From: Brevibacillus brevis | Lineage (GTDB): Bacteria; Bacillota; Bacilli; Brevibacillales; Brevibacillaceae | DNA: 64,000 nt | Assembly (NCBI RefSeq): GCF_900637055.1 | Contig: NZ_LR134338.1 | Location: forward strand, 4,305,001 to 4,369,000 | Direction of reading: 5' to 3' | Shown: positions 33,511 through 42,300 of the stretch, in pieces | How the letters are laid out: the number at the start of each line of letters is the position of its first letter | Position numbering within the stretch: the first letter of the stretch is position 1 | Position numbers and translations under genes: made by a program | Notes under the pieces: model-generated | What the model was told of the DNA's origin: nothing | The model's database searches: none | What the model saw: the letters and a program-made list of their open reading frames with translations, nothing else

Positions 33511-34443
33511 TTATCTCTCCTTGTTGGTCAGCTTGATCCTCGGGTCAATCAGGGTGTATGCGATATCAATCAGGAAAATGGTAAAAATCAGAATCGCACT
33601 GTAAAAAATCGTCGTACCCAAAATGACCGGATAGTCACGGTTGAAAATGCCGTCTACGAAATACTTGCCAATGCCGGGAATCGCAAAGATTTTCTCCACG
33701 ACAAAGGTTCCCGTTATCAAACTGGCAATCAAAGGTCCGAGAAAGGTGACCACAGGCAGAATCGCATTGCGAATTCCATGTCTGACGACGATGATAAACA
33801 TAGGAATCCCCTTTGCCTCTGCTGTTCGAATGTAGTTCTGGTTCATGACTTCAATCATGCTGGCACGCATGTAGCGGGTAATGACCGCAACTGGACCAAA
33901 GGCGAGCGCCAGTGAAGGCAGTATCGTATGCAGCCATGTACCCCATGTCGCAACGGGAAAGAGCGGCAGCTTGATCGCAAAAAAATTGATCAGAAGCGGT
34001 GCCATAATGAAGCTCGGGATCGCTACACCCAATACGGCAAGCGCCATGGCAACGTAGTCCAGCCATTTGTTGCGATTGAGCGCTGCGATGATGCCCAATG
34101 ATATTCCGAAAAGGAGTGCAATCCCAATCGCTTGCGCACCCAACCACGCAGATGCAGCAAAGCCATCGGAAATCATGTCATTGACTCCACGAGAGTCTGA
34201 TTTGATGGATGGGCCCAAGTCGAGCATTAACAGATTTTTCAGATATAAAACGTATTGAACAGGCAACGGCTCGTCCAGGTTGTATTTGGCACGCAAATTA
34301 TTGAGAATTTGCTCTGGCAGCTGATCCGACTCGGAGGCAAACGGGTTCCCCGGAATGGCATGCATCAAGGCAAACGTCAGCGTCACGATAATCCACAGAG
34401 TGACGAACATCATCAAAATACGTTTTACCAGATAGTTTGACAT
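33511..34443 (-). CDS. Peptide ABC transporter permease (OppB/DppB type)
   Basis: 310 residues with six membrane helices. The N-terminus SNYLVKRILMMFVTLWIIVTL and the EAA loop NYIRTAEAKGIPMFIIVVRHGIRN are typical of OppB. GGAGGAC lies 6 bases before the ATG. It begins the transporter half of the operon, 15 bp downstream of the PepV gene, so imported peptides and their cleavage are encoded together. Confidence 0.93.
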   Translation of the reverse strand: MSNYLVKRILMMFVTLWIIVTLTFALMHAIPGNPFASESDQLPEQILNNLRAKYNLDEPLPVQYVLYLKNLLMLDLGPSIKSDSRGVNDMISDGFAASAWLGAQAIGIALLFGISLGIIAALNRNKWLDYVAMALAVLGVAIPSFIMAPLLINFFAIKLPLFPVATWGTWLHTILPSLALAFGPVAVITRYMRASMIEVMNQNYIRTAEAKGIPMFIIVVRHGIRNAILPVVTFLGPLIASLITGTFVVEKIFAIPGIGKYFVDGIFNRDYPVILGTTIFYSAILIFTIFLIDIAYTLIDPRIKLTNKER

Positions 34444-34458
34444 GGAAGTCCTCCTCGT

Positions 34459-35892
34459 TTACTTAGCCAGCTCGTAAATGGCATGCGCATATATCGCCAT
34501 GGCACGCAGCAGGTCGTCAATCTCGGCATATTCATCTGCCAGATGGGCCATGGATTCCTTGCCTGGAAAGAGCGGGCCGAAAGCAACACCATACGGCATG
34601 ATTTTGGCGTAGGTAGCTCCTCCTGAAGAAAGAAGGGTCGCTGGATCTCCCGTGTGCTCCTCATACACCCGCGACAAAGTTTGGATCACAGGGTGATCTT
34701 TGGGTACATAATGCGACTTGGATGTCCGCAAAGCGGAAATCGTCCAGCCCAGCTCTACTGTCCTTTGCTTCAATTTCTCAACGTATTCTTCACAAGAAAC
34801 GGTAGCCGGATAGCGAATATTGAGCCGAACTGTCCCCCCTTCGCTGGAATCGTAACGCAAAATCCCCGCGTTGACCGTCAGCTTGCCTGACACTTCATCC
34901 TCGCAAGCCATGTGTAGATGGTGACCAAAATAGTCTTCATGCAGGACATCAGACAACATCGCAAGGAAGGACGAGCAGGAGCCACCAAACGAGTATGGGC
35001 GCAAAAAAGTGGCCAACAAGGTTCCCGCATTCACACCTTGGAATGGCGCCATCCCATGAGCTGGCTTTCCTGCGAGCGTGAATTGCAATTGCCCCAGCCC
35101 TACCAGTTCCATACGACCAGTTGTGTGATTTTCATTCAGAAACATTTCCCACTCTTCTGCCAATCGAGAAAGGACGACCTCCTGCCGTGCCTGAGAGTCC
35201 AGTCTTACAAGAGCGACTGCTTTTTCGGGAACACTGTTGCCTTGATCACCGGAAACAAAAGACGCCAGTTGCCATGCTCCGTTTTGCTCGGGCGGCTCCA
35301 TGGCTGGAATCGTCAATGTCGGGTTGATCTGTCCCTTCTCGGCATATGTCATTGGAAAGGAGGAATCCGGTGAAAACCCAATCGGCGGGATGCAATCATG
35401 CCGGGCAAAATGCTTCATGCACAGCCAGCCGCTCTCTTCATCCGTTCCGATGATCATTCGCACACGTTTTTTCAGTGGCAAGCCTGAATCCTTGACCAGC
35501 TTCAGCGCATAGTACGCAGCCATGGCAGGTCCTTTGTCGTCAATGGCTCCCCGCGCATAGATGCGACCGTCGCGAATGCTCGGTTCAAAAGGCGGAGTCG
35601 TCCAACCTTCTCCCACAGTGACGACATCGATATGAACGAGGACACCGACCTCTTCCTCCCCGTCGCCAAGCTCGATTGTCCCTGCGTAGCCATCCAGGTT
35701 TTTGGTCTGGAAGCCATCCAGCTCACCGCGTGCGAGCATGGCTTCAAGCGCTGCGGCAACACCTTCGCCAAATGGCTTTCCTTCTTTTGCCGTCGTCATG
35801 TCTTCGATGCTGTTAATGGAAAGAAAGGATTTCAAATCATCCAGGTACTGCTCTCTTTGCAGAAGCGCTTGCTGCCTCCAGTAATCGCTCAT
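34459..35892 (-). CDS. pepV: M20 family dipeptidase (PepV type)
   Basis: 477 residues. PepV is a cytoplasmic dinuclear zinc dipeptidase that cleaves a wide range of dipeptides and an N-terminal residue from some longer ones. Ligands expected from the family are visible: His87 (VHIDVV), Asp119 (IDDKGP) and the TDEES glutamates at 152-153. A lid domain is inserted at about 190-380. The C-terminal part has SSGGATYAK. The gene overlaps the upstream regulator by four bases and precedes oppB, so it acts on peptides brought in by the same operon. Confidence 0.9.
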   Translation of the reverse strand: MSDYWRQQALLQREQYLDDLKSFLSINSIEDMTTAKEGKPFGEGVAAALEAMLARGELDGFQTKNLDGYAGTIELGDGEEEVGVLVHIDVVTVGEGWTTPPFEPSIRDGRIYARGAIDDKGPAMAAYYALKLVKDSGLPLKKRVRMIIGTDEESGWLCMKHFARHDCIPPIGFSPDSSFPMTYAEKGQINPTLTIPAMEPPEQNGAWQLASFVSGDQGNSVPEKAVALVRLDSQARQEVVLSRLAEEWEMFLNENHTTGRMELVGLGQLQFTLAGKPAHGMAPFQGVNAGTLLATFLRPYSFGGSCSSFLAMLSDVLHEDYFGHHLHMACEDEVSGKLTVNAGILRYDSSEGGTVRLNIRYPATVSCEEYVEKLKQRTVELGWTISALRTSKSHYVPKDHPVIQTLSRVYEEHTGDPATLLSSGGATYAKIMPYGVAFGPLFPGKESMAHLADEYAEIDDLLRAMAIYAHAIYELAK

Positions 35893-37964
35893 ATGCGTTC
35901 CCCTGCTTTCATCCGATGTAGATAGGCAAGAAACGATTCACCTTTCGAGGAAATCTGACTTCCTTGTCTTCCTTTTCCCACTTGAATCAGCTCATCCTGC
36001 TGCAAAAGCTTCAGGCGATAGCGCAGCTGTTGCAAGGTAACCGAGTGGCCTCTGTCTTGCAACTGCGCAAGTAGCGTATAGCGTCCACCGCCACCTTGCC
36101 CCAGCTCCTGCAAAATAGCCGTGATTTCATCCAGAAATCCTCGTTTTTTATATTCGGTAATGATGATTTCACATTCGTTGTTCAGGCTATCTACGGGCAA
36201 CGGCGCTTCCGGTATTTCCCGCAGAAACGGCAAATGATATGGATACGCTTCATCCTCCACGACGTGTGCTAAATACTCGATCACATTTTCGAGCTCGCGA
36301 ATATTTCCAGGCCAGTCGTACTCATGGAGCGCCCGCATCGCTTCATTGGTCAACGTAAACGGCGGGCGGCGCAAATCATAGGAATATTTCTTTATAAATT
36401 GATGAGTCAACCACGGGATGTCCTCCCGTCTGTTTCGCAGCGGCGGCAAATGAATCGGCAGGATATTCAGGCGATAATACAAATCAGCACGGAAGGCCCC
36501 TTCCGCAATCATCCGCTGCAAGTCTTGATTCGTTGCTGCGATGACGCGAATATCTGTCGGGATGATCTTGCTGCCGCCTACGCGCATAATCTGGCGTTCT
36601 TGCAATACACGCAGCAGTCGGTTTTGAATAGCCGTGCTGGCATCTCCGATCTCATCAAGAAAAATGGTCCCTTTGTGGGCCAATTCGAACCAGCCCATAT
36701 GGCCACCTTTACGAGCTCCGGTAAAAGCCCCTTCTTCATAGCCGAACAGCTCGCTTTCCAAAAGAGATTCCGATATGGCAGCGAAGTTGACCCCGACAAA
36801 CGGCTCTCTTCTGCGTGGCGAAGCATTGTGGATAGCCTGGGCGAGCAATTCCTTCCCTGTCCCTGTTTCTCCCAACAACAGCACAGTGGAGTTGCTTCTT
36901 GCGATTTTGCGGGCAATCTGAATCACTTTTTGTACAGGCGCACTCTCCCCATAGAAATCATCAAATTGGTATTTGGCTACCAATCCTTTGCTGTAAAGGC
37001 GCATGCGATAATCATGCTCCAGCTTTTCAATTTCTGCCGCCTGGCGAAACAAGAGCAGACTCCCGAGAAAGCTCCCTTCCATGACGATGTGCATTTTGCG
37101 GAAAAAGTAGGTTTTGTTCGCCCAATCTACCAAAACATCCTTGTTCTCTTCACACTGCCGGATCAACTGATAAAAATTCGACGGCAAGCAATTGGCCGCC
37201 CGCTCACCGACGACTTCATTCCCTTCCATCTGCAACGTATCGATTGCTTTCTGATTGACAAAACGGATGTTTTCTTTTTCATCCATGGCAATCACCGCAT
37301 CCTCGATCCGATTGACGATGGCCTCCAAATATTTGCTCAACAGATGCGCATGCTGAATCTCGTTGTTCAGCTCTTTGGTGATATCGACCAACGATTGCAT
37401 GGCGCGTGCGGTCACCTTTTGGAAATTGCCGTTTTTAAAATGAGAATAGATGGCAAGCCACGTAGATAAATCGATGATCCGATACCCGATATCGACAACT
37501 TTTCGAATATGCGGGGGGACATGCTCTGCCTCTCCTGGCGTTACCGCAATCTCGATGTCAGGCGGATAGTCAGCACCTGGATAATAGGGATACAGTTCAA
37601 AATCCATCCCAGAGGCACGCAGCAATTCCACATTTTCTTCAGCAGTCTCCTTGGTGTCACTGACGAGAAGCACTTTCACGCCTTTCGGGATTTCCAGCAT
37701 GCCGCGCAAATTATGATACGGCAGCATTCGCTTGGCAATGATGATACTGGATTCTTTCGGCACATACGGTTGTACAAGTGGGACGATGCTTTTGGTGGAT
37801 ACAATGACGAGAGCACCGGGCGTGATCGGGCGTAGCGGAAGCTGGTCGACTCGCATCGCCTCGACATGGATATCATCGCCGATTCCCAATTCATGATATT
37901 GACTAACGACAGACTGTAGAAACTCATCCATTCTCGCAATAAATATGATCGATTTTTTGTCCAT
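35889..37964 (-). CDS. Sigma-54-dependent transcriptional activator (PrpR-N, PAS, AAA+)
   Basis: 691 residues. The N-terminal PrpR_N-like sensory region (about 1-200) is followed by a PAS domain (about 205-310, AVIAMDEKENIRFVNQKAI). The sigma-54 interaction AAA+ module (about 345-580) has Walker A GETGTGKE and the sigma-54-contacting loop GAFTGA. The C-terminus (about 620-691) looks like a winged-helix DNA-binding domain rather than a Fis-type one. It lies third in an operon whose promoter is a perfect -24/-12 site, so it probably activates its own operon in response to a peptide or amino-acid signal. Confidence 0.92.
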   Translation of the reverse strand: MDKKSIIFIARMDEFLQSVVSQYHELGIGDDIHVEAMRVDQLPLRPITPGALVIVSTKSIVPLVQPYVPKESSIIIAKRMLPYHNLRGMLEIPKGVKVLLVSDTKETAEENVELLRASGMDFELYPYYPGADYPPDIEIAVTPGEAEHVPPHIRKVVDIGYRIIDLSTWLAIYSHFKNGNFQKVTARAMQSLVDITKELNNEIQHAHLLSKYLEAIVNRIEDAVIAMDEKENIRFVNQKAIDTLQMEGNEVVGERAANCLPSNFYQLIRQCEENKDVLVDWANKTYFFRKMHIVMEGSFLGSLLLFRQAAEIEKLEHDYRMRLYSKGLVAKYQFDDFYGESAPVQKVIQIARKIARSNSTVLLLGETGTGKELLAQAIHNASPRRREPFVGVNFAAISESLLESELFGYEEGAFTGARKGGHMGWFELAHKGTIFLDEIGDASTAIQNRLLRVLQERQIMRVGGSKIIPTDIRVIAATNQDLQRMIAEGAFRADLYYRLNILPIHLPPLRNRREDIPWLTHQFIKKYSYDLRRPPFTLTNEAMRALHEYDWPGNIRELENVIEYLAHVVEDEAYPYHLPFLREIPEAPLPVDSLNNECEIIITEYKKRGFLDEITAILQELGQGGGGRYTLLAQLQDRGHSVTLQQLRYRLKLLQQDELIQVGKGRQGSQISSKGESFLAYLHRMKAGERI

Positions 37965-37988
37965 ATCAGCCGCTCCAAGATGTAGGGT

Positions 37989-38025
37989 GAAGACAAGAAC
38001 GTTACGAATATTCGCTCTTGTCTTC
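37989..38025. other. Intercistronic hairpin between binding-protein and regulator genes
   Basis: Perfect 10-bp outer stem (GAAGACAAGA / TCTTGTCTTC) around a CGAATATTCG palindrome, without a convincing T-run leftward. It sits between a gene whose product is usually needed in excess and a regulator, so it may stabilise the upstream mRNA or partly terminate. Confidence 0.6.
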
Positions 38026-38039
38026 GCTTATTTTACTTA

Positions 38040-39710
38040 TTACTTATTGCCGATTTCTACCCATTTGTAGTCAATCGTGCCGACTGGATGGCGAATGATG
38101 CCTTTTATGTTTGGCTGCTCCATAAATACTTTTGTCCCGAAATAAATAGGTACGAGTGGCATATCATCCATGAATATTTTCTCGGCGTCATGCATGAGCT
38201 TGAAGCGCTCTGGCTCGTCGGCAGTGTTGCGAATCTTCTCGACCAGTGCGTCATACTCTTTGTTGCTGTAGTTGACACGGTTTCCAGGATGGTCAGTCAC
38301 GAACAGCTCAAGGTAATTGACCGGGTCTCCATAGTCGGCAGGGATCGTCGAGCGGGAGAATTGAAGAGTGCGGGCACGCTGTTCTGCGAGGAATACTTTC
38401 CACTCTTTGTTTTCCAGCTTCACGTCTACCCCGAGATTTTTCTTGTACATTTCCTGCAAAACTTGCGCGATGGCCTTGTGCGCATCACTGGTGTTATACG
38501 TCATGGTGACAGGCGGGAGGGTTGTCCAGCCTTCTTCTTCCATCCCTTTTTTCAGCAGTGCTTTTGCTTGCTCTACATCGTTATCCTGGAAGAAATCCCC
38601 GCCCTTTGTGCGGAAATCCGCTCCATCTGGCTCCGGGAAGCCCAACGGCACGTGAGCCATGGCAGGCGTCTGTTTCCCTTGCACCACATTGTCGATCAAA
38701 GTCTTGCGATCGATAGCCAGCGCAAATGCTTTCCGAATGTTGGCGTTGGTGAATGGAGGCATTGTGGTGTTCATCCGGTAGTAGTAGATGGAAGCTTCCG
38801 TTTCTACCTTTGCTTCTCCAGAATCGATCAACTGTTTCTTCATATCGTTTGGAACGGTCTGGATCATGTCGAGCTGACCTGTTTTGTACATTTGGAATTG
38901 CGTATTTTCATCGTTGACCATGACAAATTCGATTCCCGCATATTTGATCGAGTCACGGTCCCAGTAGCCTTCGTTTTTCACCAGTTTTACTGATTGGTCA
39001 TGAACCCAATCCTCCATTTTGAACGGTCCATTCGTCACGATGCTTGCCGCGCCTTCCGCCCATTTCGGATTGCTCTCCACGACTTTTTTATTCACCGGGA
39101 AGAAGGTCGGCTGCGTCAGGATGTGGAGGAAGTAACCTGTTGGCGCCTTCAGCTTTACCTCAAACGTCTTCTCGTCTACGGCTTTTACCTTCACGCCGTC
39201 TGCATTTCCTGTTCCTTTGTTGAACGCTTCAGCTCCATCGATGTAATAAGCGAGGAAAGCAGACGGGAATGCATTGTTCGGATCGACAATGCGCTTAAAC
39301 GCAAACTCGAAATCCTGGGCTGTCACTGGTTCGCCATTCGACCATTTGCTTTCGCGCAGTGTAAAGGTATACGTTTTCCCATCTTCACTCACTGCCCATT
39401 TCTCGGCCATGGCTGCTTGCGGCTTGTGATCCTTGTCCAGTCGAACCAAGCCTTCCATTGTGGCATTCAACACTTCGTTGGAAGTACTGTCAAAGCCCTT
39501 TGGCGGATCGAGCGAAGGTGGTTCTGTCTTCAGGTTGAGCTTGAGTTTTGCAGCAACATTTGCTTGTCCACCTGTATCTGTGGACGCTTGACCTGCTGTA
39601 CCTCCTCCTGCTGGCTGTGTCGGCGTTGCCGACTGACTACAACCTGTAATGGCAAGGACAGTGACAAGTGCAGCGGTACTAAGCAGCTTCCATCCTTTTC
39701 GCATGTTCAT
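38040..39710 (-). CDS. Oligopeptide ABC transporter substrate-binding lipoprotein
   Basis: 556 residues of the SBP_bac_5 (OppA/DppA) family. The signal peptide ends in the lipobox AITGC (Cys24), followed by a Gly/Thr/Gln-rich flexible linker. The mature part has the family pattern TLRESKWSNGEPVTAQDFEF. It captures peptides outside the membrane for OppBCDF. ATG 39710 has AAGGGGG 9 bases upstream; the in-frame extension to 39740 overlaps this site. It is second in the operon after the asparaginase gene. Confidence 0.93.
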   Translation of the reverse strand: MNMRKGWKLLSTAALVTVLAITGCSQSATPTQPAGGGTAGQASTDTGGQANVAAKLKLNLKTEPPSLDPPKGFDSTSNEVLNATMEGLVRLDKDHKPQAAMAEKWAVSEDGKTYTFTLRESKWSNGEPVTAQDFEFAFKRIVDPNNAFPSAFLAYYIDGAEAFNKGTGNADGVKVKAVDEKTFEVKLKAPTGYFLHILTQPTFFPVNKKVVESNPKWAEGAASIVTNGPFKMEDWVHDQSVKLVKNEGYWDRDSIKYAGIEFVMVNDENTQFQMYKTGQLDMIQTVPNDMKKQLIDSGEAKVETEASIYYYRMNTTMPPFTNANIRKAFALAIDRKTLIDNVVQGKQTPAMAHVPLGFPEPDGADFRTKGGDFFQDNDVEQAKALLKKGMEEEGWTTLPPVTMTYNTSDAHKAIAQVLQEMYKKNLGVDVKLENKEWKVFLAEQRARTLQFSRSTIPADYGDPVNYLELFVTDHPGNRVNYSNKEYDALVEKIRNTADEPERFKLMHDAEKIFMDDMPLVPIYFGTKVFMEQPNIKGIIRHPVGTIDYKWVEIGNK

Positions 39711-39790
39711 TGCATGTGACCCCCTTTTCTTTTTAAACAACGTTTAGTCTTTGTTGCTTTATGAATAAACGGCACTGCTGGGAATGCCAT

Positions 39791-40816
39791 TTATACACGT
39801 AAAGAAAAATCTGTCTTGGCGAGACGAAAGGAAGTCTCGATCCGTCCAACAACGTTGCCACTCATGTTTGTAATGGGCGGGTTAGTATATTCGGCGAGTC
39901 TTTCCAAAGGACCATCCATGCCGATTCCCAGTTGACGAAGCACTTCATTGACGACCGGATTGATCGCCCGCGGTCCTCCATCCTCGATTTTGATGGCAAT
40001 GCCCAATCCTGTTTCTCGATCGCCCAGGCAATACACCGACTCGGCGCCTGCCTTCCCTACAATACGACCGCCAAAGGCTGACATGAGGTCTGTGCAATAT
40101 CGATTCTCGCCTCCGACCATTTCGGGATGAGCGGTCATGGCATCCGTAATTCGCTGAACGGCTTTACGTCGCTCTGGATTCTCGATCACCTCAGGTCTCG
40201 CCAGCTTGGCGAATGCCCACGCGTAATGGGCGAGCGGCAATTGATGGACGGGAACCCCACATCCATCTGTCCCGAGCTTGATTTTGTCTTTGGGGTAGCC
40301 TGTTATGTCCTCGACTACTTCGAGAATTCGCTGTTGAACCGGATGCTCTGGCAAATGATAGGTAGTTACTTCCTCGCCCATATGTGTCGCGGTGGCGATC
40401 ATGCCGGAGTGCTTACCGGAGCAATTCGAGAAGACAGGCGTAAGCGGCTTTCCCTCCCGAATCAGCTGTTTGTAGCTCTCCTCGTGACGCGGCACATGTG
40501 TCCCGCATTGCAATGCCGCTTCTGGCTGACCTGCTCGCGCAAGCATAGAGAGGGCCCGTGTGCGATGGCGTGGCTCCCCACTATGAGAAGCGCAACAGAG
40601 CGAGAGATCAGCCGGCTCAAAACCATACCGATCTGCCGTCCCCGTCTCGATTACCGGAATCGTCTGCAACGGCTTCATACTGGAGCGTGCATAGGTAAGG
40701 CGATTGGGATCACCGTACGAATAGAGCAATGTCCCCTGCGAATCAACGACTGCGATATGTCCAAGATGAGAGCTCTCTACCTGTTCTCCCCGATATACGT
40801 TGGCAACGACGTTCAT
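39791..40816 (-). CDS. L-asparaginase II family protein
   Basis: 341 residues of the asparaginase II family (the Rhizobium etli AnsA-like type, unrelated to the classical bacterial asparaginases). Recognisable segments are RSSMKPLQTIPV, CCASHSGEPRHRTR, FSNCSGKHSGMIATA, GTDGCGVPVHQLPL and GENRYCTDLM. It should hydrolyse asparagine to aspartate and ammonia in the cytoplasm. ATG 40816 (MNVVANVYRG) has AAAGGAGA 7 bases upstream; the longer in-frame extension runs over the promoter and is rejected. It is the first gene after a sigma-54 promoter. Confidence 0.9.
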   Translation of the reverse strand: MNVVANVYRGEQVESSHLGHIAVVDSQGTLLYSYGDPNRLTYARSSMKPLQTIPVIETGTADRYGFEPADLSLCCASHSGEPRHRTRALSMLARAGQPEAALQCGTHVPRHEESYKQLIREGKPLTPVFSNCSGKHSGMIATATHMGEEVTTYHLPEHPVQQRILEVVEDITGYPKDKIKLGTDGCGVPVHQLPLAHYAWAFAKLARPEVIENPERRKAVQRITDAMTAHPEMVGGENRYCTDLMSAFGGRIVGKAGAESVYCLGDRETGLGIAIKIEDGGPRAINPVVNEVLRQLGIGMDGPLERLAEYTNPPITNMSGNVVGRIETSFRLAKTDFSLRV

Positions 40817-40868
40817 AGCAAGTCTCCTTTGAGTGTGAATAGTAGAATGTTTGTACTTTTCTACAGTA

Positions 40869-40884
40869 AGCAATTAGCGTGCCA
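40869..40884 (-). promoter_or_regulatory. Sigma-54 (-24/-12) promoter
   Basis: Minus-strand TGGCACGCTAATTGCT matches the sigma-54 consensus TGGCACG-N4-TTGC(A/T) at every defined position. It lies 52 bases before the asparaginase ATG. The operon it heads encodes a sigma-54-dependent activator, which strongly supports function. Confidence 0.92.
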
Positions 40885-40976
40885 ACGCAAATGAATGACA
40901 GTTAATATTGAATTTTCTGCTATTTTATCCATGAGTAACGAGACAAAAATAGCGAACAACACGATAAATAAGTTAG

Positions 40977-40994
40977 CCTATAAATAACAATAGG
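40977..40994. promoter_or_regulatory. Candidate upstream activator site for the sigma-54 operon
   Basis: Interrupted palindrome CCTAT-N8-ATAGG, about 95-125 bp upstream of the -24/-12 site. That is the usual distance for enhancer binding by sigma-54 activators. No second copy is obvious. Confidence 0.35.
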
Positions 40995-41032
40995 TTGTCC
41001 TTTTAGATAATCAGGCTACCTTTATGATCAAT

Positions 41033-41078
41033 AAAAAGAAAAACACCCCTTTTTATGCCGCAATCGGAAATAGGGTGT
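41033..41078 (-). terminator. Terminator after gmd
   Basis: Read leftward: ACACCC, an imperfect stem-loop, GGGTGT followed by TTTTTCTTTTT. The inner stem is weak but the outer six pairs and T-run are good. Confidence 0.65.
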
Positions 41079-41095
41079 CCTGATTATACTTTCTC

Positions 41096-42064
41096 TTATT
41101 GTTTGGCAACGCGCTGCATATCCGCGTCGACCATCATGTGAATGAGATCTTCCAGCTTCGTTTTCGGTGTCCATCCGAGTTCTCTTTTCGCTTTTTCCGG
41201 ATTGCCCAATAAAATGTCCACTTCTGCTGGTCGATACAATTCCGGGTCGATCACGACGTAATCTTGGTAGTTCAATCCGACATAATCAAAGGCGATTTTG
41301 CACATCTCTTCCACCGTCGAAGTTTTTCCTGTCGCAATGACATAGTCATCCGGCTTATCCTGCTGGAGCATCAGCCACATCGCTTCCACGAAATCGCCGG
41401 CAAAGCCCCAATCCCGCTTCGCCTGAATATTCCCCAGCCGCAGTTCTTTTTGCTTGTTCGCGGCTATTCTTGCGACTGCATGCGTTACTTTCCTTGTAAC
41501 GAATTCCAGCCCACGCAAAGGTGATTCATGATTGAATAAAATGCCGTTGGTGCTAAACATCTGAAAGCTTTCCCGATAGTTTTTGGTCATCCAGTAGCCA
41601 AACAGCTTGGAGACTGCATATGGGCTTCTTGGATAAAAAGGCGTTTGCTCCGATTGCTGTGGCTCCTGGATTAATCCGTACAGCTCACTTGATGAAGCCT
41701 GATACATTTTGATGGCAGGATCCGTTTCCCGAATCGCCTCCAGAACATGCAGGACACCCATTCCGGTTACTTGCGCGGTTAAAATAGGCTGCTCCCAAGA
41801 CGAACCGACAAAACTTTGCGCACCTAAATGATATACTTCCTCTGGTTTACATGCCTTCAGCGCCCGCGTCAACGACGACACATCCAATAGATCACCGTCC
41901 TTGTACTCGACGTGATCGGCGATGTTCAAATACTCTAGCCGCCACCTGTCTACCGTACTACGACGTGGTACCAGTCCTACAACATGGTACCCCTTCTCAA
42001 GCAAAAATTTTGCCAGGTAGGCGCCGTCCTGACCTGTGATTCCTGTGAGGAAAGCTGTTTTCAT
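41096..42064 (-). CDS. gmd: GDP-mannose 4,6-dehydratase
   Basis: 322 residues. It converts GDP-D-mannose to GDP-4-keto-6-deoxy-D-mannose with bound NADP. The Rossmann motif is TGITGQDGAYLAKFL. Catalytic residues are visible as SSSELYG (Ser/Glu near 124-127) and the YxxxK pair Tyr149/Lys153 in YAVSK. The product is the branch point for the Rmd-like and Fcl-like reductases encoded at 47999 and 50257. It is transcribed away from the rest of the cluster and ends in its own terminator. Confidence 0.94.
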   Translation of the reverse strand: MKTAFLTGITGQDGAYLAKFLLEKGYHVVGLVPRRSTVDRWRLEYLNIADHVEYKDGDLLDVSSLTRALKACKPEEVYHLGAQSFVGSSWEQPILTAQVTGMGVLHVLEAIRETDPAIKMYQASSSELYGLIQEPQQSEQTPFYPRSPYAVSKLFGYWMTKNYRESFQMFSTNGILFNHESPLRGLEFVTRKVTHAVARIAANKQKELRLGNIQAKRDWGFAGDFVEAMWLMLQQDKPDDYVIATGKTSTVEEMCKIAFDYVGLNYQDYVVIDPELYRPAEVDILLGNPEKAKRELGWTPKTKLEDLIHMMVDADMQRVAKQ

Positions 42065-42300
42065 CCGCTTCTACTCCCCTTCTTCAGGCTGTGCCGTAAT
42101 GTTCATTCCGGTAGTTCCCAAGTTCCCTTGAGCATCTCTTAAGCTTATGCCGGACCATGTTCATACGTTCAGTTATCAGGGTGAGGGTCAAGAATAGAAG
42201 TCCGTAATAAACTAATGAAAGCAAACGGTTGTCATTGCTCAAAGAGGAGGTAGCAGGTGCCAGATGTTTTAAAATGACCAAAAGAGGTGTTTCGACCGTC

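Noticed and set aside
39741..39790. Second sigma-54 promoter before the binding-protein gene (TGGCAT near 39790)
   Set aside because: The GG-to-GC spacing is 8 instead of 10 bases, so it does not fit the -24/-12 rule.
42229..42300. N-terminal extension of the GT2 gene, suggested by GAGGAGGT near 42245
   Set aside because: No in-frame start lies at proper distance after that site, and the extension has no family similarity. The GAGGAGGT remains unexplained.
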